64,000 nucleotides of DNA, from the NCBI GenBank assembly GCA_030153215.1, contig JASKKA010000007.1:1-64000 (forward strand), written 5' to 3'. Position 1 is the first letter of the stretch; every line of letters starts with the position of its first letter. Below, in pieces: positions 61,001 through 64,000 of this stretch. A program made the translations under genes and the position numbers. This stretch comes from Trichococcus sp. Its GTDB lineage: Bacteria; Bacillota; Bacilli; Lactobacillales; Aerococcaceae. The notes below the pieces were generated by a model, which saw nothing but the letters and a program-made list of their open reading frames with translations, was not told where the DNA came from and ran no database searches.

Positions 61001-61453
61001 ATGTGGATCATCAAACCTTTTGAAGAACTGTCACTGAGTGAATTGCACCTGATTTACAAAGAACGGACAGCTGTTTTCGTTGTGGAGCAAAATTGCCCCT
61101 ATCAAGAGGTGGACGACACCGACCTCGTCAGCATACACTTTTTGAAGCAGCAGTCGGGTGATCAGCTGCTGGCCTATGCCCGACTGATCCCGGATCCGGA
61201 TCATGTGCGCATCGGTCGTGTTTTGGTCCCGCAAGGCGAACGCACCAATGGCTACGGCCAAGAATTGATGCAGATCGTGTTGGAGTATGCAAAGAGGCAT
61301 TTCCCTGAACTTCCAGTGCACGCACAGGCGCAAGCCTATCTGCAGGCTTTTTATGCCTCTTTCGGATTCCGGCCTGTATCGGATATCTATCTGGAAGATG
61401 ATATCCCGCACATCGATATGATCTGCGATCCGCAGAACAGCCAAACAGAATAA
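61001..61453 (+). CDS. GNAT family N-acetyltransferase (ElaA-like)
   Basis: MWIIKPFEELSLSELHLIYKERTAVFVVEQNCPYQEVDDTDLVSIHF...RIGRVLVPQGERTNGYGQELMQIVLEYA. Confidence 0.92.
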   Translation: MWIIKPFEELSLSELHLIYKERTAVFVVEQNCPYQEVDDTDLVSIHFLKQQSGDQLLAYARLIPDPDHVRIGRVLVPQGERTNGYGQELMQIVLEYAKRHFPELPVHAQAQAYLQAFYASFGFRPVSDIYLEDDIPHIDMICDPQNSQTE

Positions 61454-61475
61454 AAAGACCGTTAGGAGGAAAAAC

Positions 61476-61649
61476 GTGAATAAATACCTTACAGCCAGCA
61501 TACTGGGCATCATCAGCATCGCAATCAACGTCTGGATCATGTATCAGACACGCTACGATAAAGGCCTGAACCCGATCACAAAGAAAAATCTGGAGAAATT
61601 ATCCTATGCGCTGATCGTCGCCGCAGTCCTGTTCATGACATTCGGTTAG
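61476..61649 (+). CDS. Small two-TM membrane protein (57 aa, GTG start; absent from the ORF track)
   Basis: RBS TTAGGAGGAAAAAC then GTG: MNKYLTASILGIISIAINVWIMYQTRYDKGLNPITKKNLEKLSYALIVAAVLFMTFG. Confidence 0.65.
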   Translation: MNKYLTASILGIISIAINVWIMYQTRYDKGLNPITKKNLEKLSYALIVAAVLFMTFG

Positions 61650-61650
61650 A

Positions 61651-61791
61651 GAGTGTGATGGATCCCGCTCTAGAAATCGAGCACTAAGAGGCTATTACGA
61701 GAACGGACGCTTTTTGTCCGTGACGTAATAGCAACTTAGGCACAGATTTCTGGGATTCAGAACACGTTTATGAAGAGTGTGATGGATCCCG
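61651..61791. repeat. MITE-like element: nested imperfect palindrome with 17-bp direct repeats
   Basis: GAGTGTGATGGATCCCG at 61651-61667 and 61775-61791; paired arms 61672-78/61745-51, 61684-88/61735-39, 61691-99/61724-32, 61704-08/61716-20. Confidence 0.6.
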
Positions 61792-61914
61792 GGCAGGGCA
61801 TGAGCACAGTTCTTCTCTGGTTAGCGCACGCACAAGAAAGAAGAGGCTGACTCATTGTGAGATAGCCTCTTCTTTCCTGTGCAGCTTACTGCGCGCTTTT
61901 AACAATATTCTATA

Positions 61915-62739
61915 CTACACTTGGATCCGCAAGTCTTTCCGGCCGTAGATCAGATAGCTCAATCCCAATACCAGTAGGCTTCCAACGACACAGATGACCA
62001 TGTACTCCCAAGAAACGCCCTCTTCCAACAATGCCGCCGGATGTGCGTATTCGATCGGCGAAAAAACCCGCAGGAATTCATAATCCTCGACCATCTTAGA
62101 GACGAGACCGATCATGTACGTCCCGAACACCAGCAACAAGGCAACCCCACTTGTTGAACGGCTACTCGCGATGATCGTCGAGAAAAGAAAGCCGATTGAA
62201 TAAAAAAACAACAGCACCAGCGACTCCGCTCCGAACATCAGCGTGACATCCTTTATGATTTCCACAAAATCGGCTCCATCCTCCTTGAACAGGTAGATGA
62301 AGAGCAAAGCGGCACCGTACAGGACGATCCAAAAAATCAGCAGCAGCACCAGGTTAGCGATGTATTTGCTTGTGACGATGGCTTTCCGGCTGATCGGCTG
62401 GGCATACAGATACTCGATCGTCCCGTTTGTTTCTTCCTTGATCAGCGCCTGTGCCCCTTTCATCGTTGCAAAAATACAGGCCGCCAAGAAGAGGTACTGA
62501 AAAATATAAGCGAAAAAGCCTACAGCCTGCAGCAAGCTGGCTCCATTCGTAAGCGAGAAGGCCTCCAGCATCTCAGGAGGCATCGCATCGAGCTTGGTCG
62601 TCAGGATATCCTCCATCCCCTGATTCGACATGACCGGGAACATGGCCATCATCAGCCCCATGATCAGGACCATAAAGAAAAGCCATACGAATAAACCGTT
62701 ACGTTCCTGTTTCCACTCCAAACGGATGCTATTCATGGG
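61915..62739 (-). CDS. ABC-2 type transporter permease
   Basis: MNSIRLEWKQERNGLFVWLFFMVLIMGLMMAMFPVM...IKEETNGTIEYLYAQPISRKAIVTSKYIANLVLLLIFWIVLYG. Confidence 0.9.
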   Translation of the reverse strand, partial: PMNSIRLEWKQERNGLFVWLFFMVLIMGLMMAMFPVMSNQGMEDILTTKLDAMPPEMLEAFSLTNGASLLQAVGFFAYIFQYLFLAACIFATMKGAQALIKEETNGTIEYLYAQPISRKAIVTSKYIANLVLLLIFWIVLYGAALLFIYLFKEDGADFVEIIKDVTLMFGAESLVLLFFYSIGFLFSTIIASSRSTSGVALLLVFGTYMIGLVSKMVEDYEFLRVFSPIEYAHPAALLEEGVSWEYMVICVVGSLLVLGLSYLIYGRKDLRIQV

Positions 62740-63619
62740 ATCCACCTCCACCATATAACGTCATGAATTTTTCCTCCAGATTCTGGTTGCGGATTTCAAT
62801 ATCCTCCAAATCCAGGGGTGACATATCAGCCAAGATTTGTTTCACGTTATCCTTGTACAATAAGGAAACCACCCTGTCTGTACGGGAGAGCACGCGGTAG
62901 CCTTTGGACTCGAAATCCTCCGTTCCAATGGTTGGACCGGTCAGCGTCACCACTTTTCCTGGTTGATAACCGGATGCCATATCTTCCACAGAAATGATTT
63001 TGCCTTCACGGATAAACGCAGTGCGCGTGCAAAATGATTCCACTTCCGGAAGATTATGCGTAGAAATGAAGACGGTCGCCCCCTCATTATTATGATACCT
63101 TAATTCTTCAAACAAGCGATGCTGCATCAAAGGATCCAATCCATTTGTAGGCTCGTCCAGGATCAAGAGTTCCGGATTAAAAATCAGACTGTTCACGATC
63201 GCTACTTTTTTCCGGTTGCCCAAGGAGAGGTCCTTCATTTTCTTTTTAGGCTCCAACGCAAACCGTTCCACATAGTAAGCGATCATTTCCTTTATGTTAT
63301 GGATTTGGTGGAATTTTCCTGTCATCATCAAAATTTCTTCAACGGTAAGATTGCTGTAGTAATGCACATCGCTCGGAACATACCCAATGATGCGTTTCAG
63401 GCTCTCGGAGTCTTTTTGGGCATCCAACCCGAAAACTCTGGCACTGCCTTTGCTCGGCTTGATGAAATCAAGCAACAGTTTGATGGTTGTCGACTTTCCG
63501 GCCCCATTCGGCCCGATGAACCCGAACCGTTCGCCTTGCTCAACTGTGAGGTTGACATTGTCCAAAGCCGCACGCTTGCGGTAAATTTTCGTCAAACCTT
63601 CCATTTCGATTGCTTCCAC
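62729..63619 (-). CDS. ABC transporter ATP-binding protein
   Basis: GTG start after AGAGGAGGGG; RFGFIGPNGAGKSTTIKLLLDFIKPSKGSARVFG...LSLGNRKKVAIVNSLIFNPELLILDEPTNGLDPLMQHRLFEEL. Confidence 0.93.
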   Translation of the reverse strand: MEAIEMEGLTKIYRKRAALDNVNLTVEQGERFGFIGPNGAGKSTTIKLLLDFIKPSKGSARVFGLDAQKDSESLKRIIGYVPSDVHYYSNLTVEEILMMTGKFHQIHNIKEMIAYYVERFALEPKKKMKDLSLGNRKKVAIVNSLIFNPELLILDEPTNGLDPLMQHRLFEELRYHNNEGATVFISTHNLPEVESFCTRTAFIREGKIISVEDMASGYQPGKVVTLTGPTIGTEDFESKGYRVLSRTDRVVSLLYKDNVKQILADMSPLDLEDIEIRNQNLEEKFMTLYGGGGSHE

Positions 63620-63739
63620 TGTAACCCCTCCTCTAAAGAACTTTGTATACATCCATTATACTTTTTTCCGGCTGAAGAATACAACAAACGCACGATTTTT
63701 CTCACCTGAACGGCACGGAACGGCGCGGAAAGCCTGAAG

Positions 63740-63877
63740 CGTCGAATACATAAGGGCCATTCGGCAATCCAAATTCAGAATATGGCAAAATTGTCGAACG
63801 TTCTTCAGCATTCGGCAATTTGCTTCCAAAGCGTGGTGAGATTGTTGAATAGGTGACGCCTATTCAACAATCTCACC
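63740..63877. repeat. Intergenic palindromic element, family B copy 2
   Basis: CATTCGGCAAT at 63758 and CATTCGGCAATTT at 63809; perfect 19-bp stem GGTGAGATTGTTGAATAGG-tgacg-CCTATTCAACAATCTCACC (63835-63877). Confidence 0.6.
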
Positions 63878-64000
63878 TTTCAACCAAACAAAAGGCCTGA
63901 AGCGAGCACATTGCCGTCCAATTCTGCGTGAGGTTTCAGCCAGATTGATGCAGCATATACGAAAAAAGGAAGCTTCCTCGTGATGAGGCAGCTTCCTTTT

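Noticed and set aside
1-64000. CRISPR arrays, tRNA or rRNA genes
   Set aside because: No regularly spaced identical repeats of CRISPR type, and no cloverleaf or rRNA sequence recognised; family-A repeats have too few, diverged units with internal hairpins and variable spacers.
1-64000. Intact prophage or insertion sequence
   Set aside because: No integrase, transposase, capsid or terminase protein seen; only repeat-like elements and one HTH remnant.

Overview
The window is 64 kb of a low/medium-GC Gram-positive chromosome. Gene content and order look like Lactobacillales, probably Carnobacteriaceae/Trichococcus-like; this is inferred from content only. Most genes are on the minus strand. Core blocks: rsmC-like / rplL-rplJ / rplA-rplK / nusG-secE-rpmG; ptsG; rae1(yacP)-rlmB-mrnC-cysS-cysE-gltX-yacL-radA-dut; nrdD-nrdG. 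Accessory blocks: (i) a FLEET-like flavin-based extracellular electron transfer locus (dmkA-like, apbE/fmnB-like, pplA-like, dmkB-like, eetA-like, ndh2-like, eetB-like; about 7.2-14.1 kb), with ndh2 and eetB disrupted in this sequence; (ii) a PRD regulator / fructose-family PTS / AlsE-like epimerase / transketolase operon with several broken reading frames; (iii) an msm-type raffinose/sucrose operon (msmR, E, F, G, gtfA, aga) with an internally deleted msmF; (iv) a YtrA-type GntR/ABC operon with two palindromic operators; (v) an Amt-PII fusion. Non-coding signals include a three-copy intergenic family built of tandem CTCCG...CGGAG hairpins ending in a strong terminator, a second family with ATTCGGCAATT words, a MITE-like nested palindrome with 17-bp direct repeats, a duplicated MerR-type promoter with 19-bp spacer, paired NrdR-like boxes and cre-like sites. 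Several reading frames carry stops, indels or apparent 35-50 codon deletions. Whether these are real gene decay or assembly error cannot be decided from this sequence alone. No rRNA, tRNA, CRISPR array or intact transposase was recognised.
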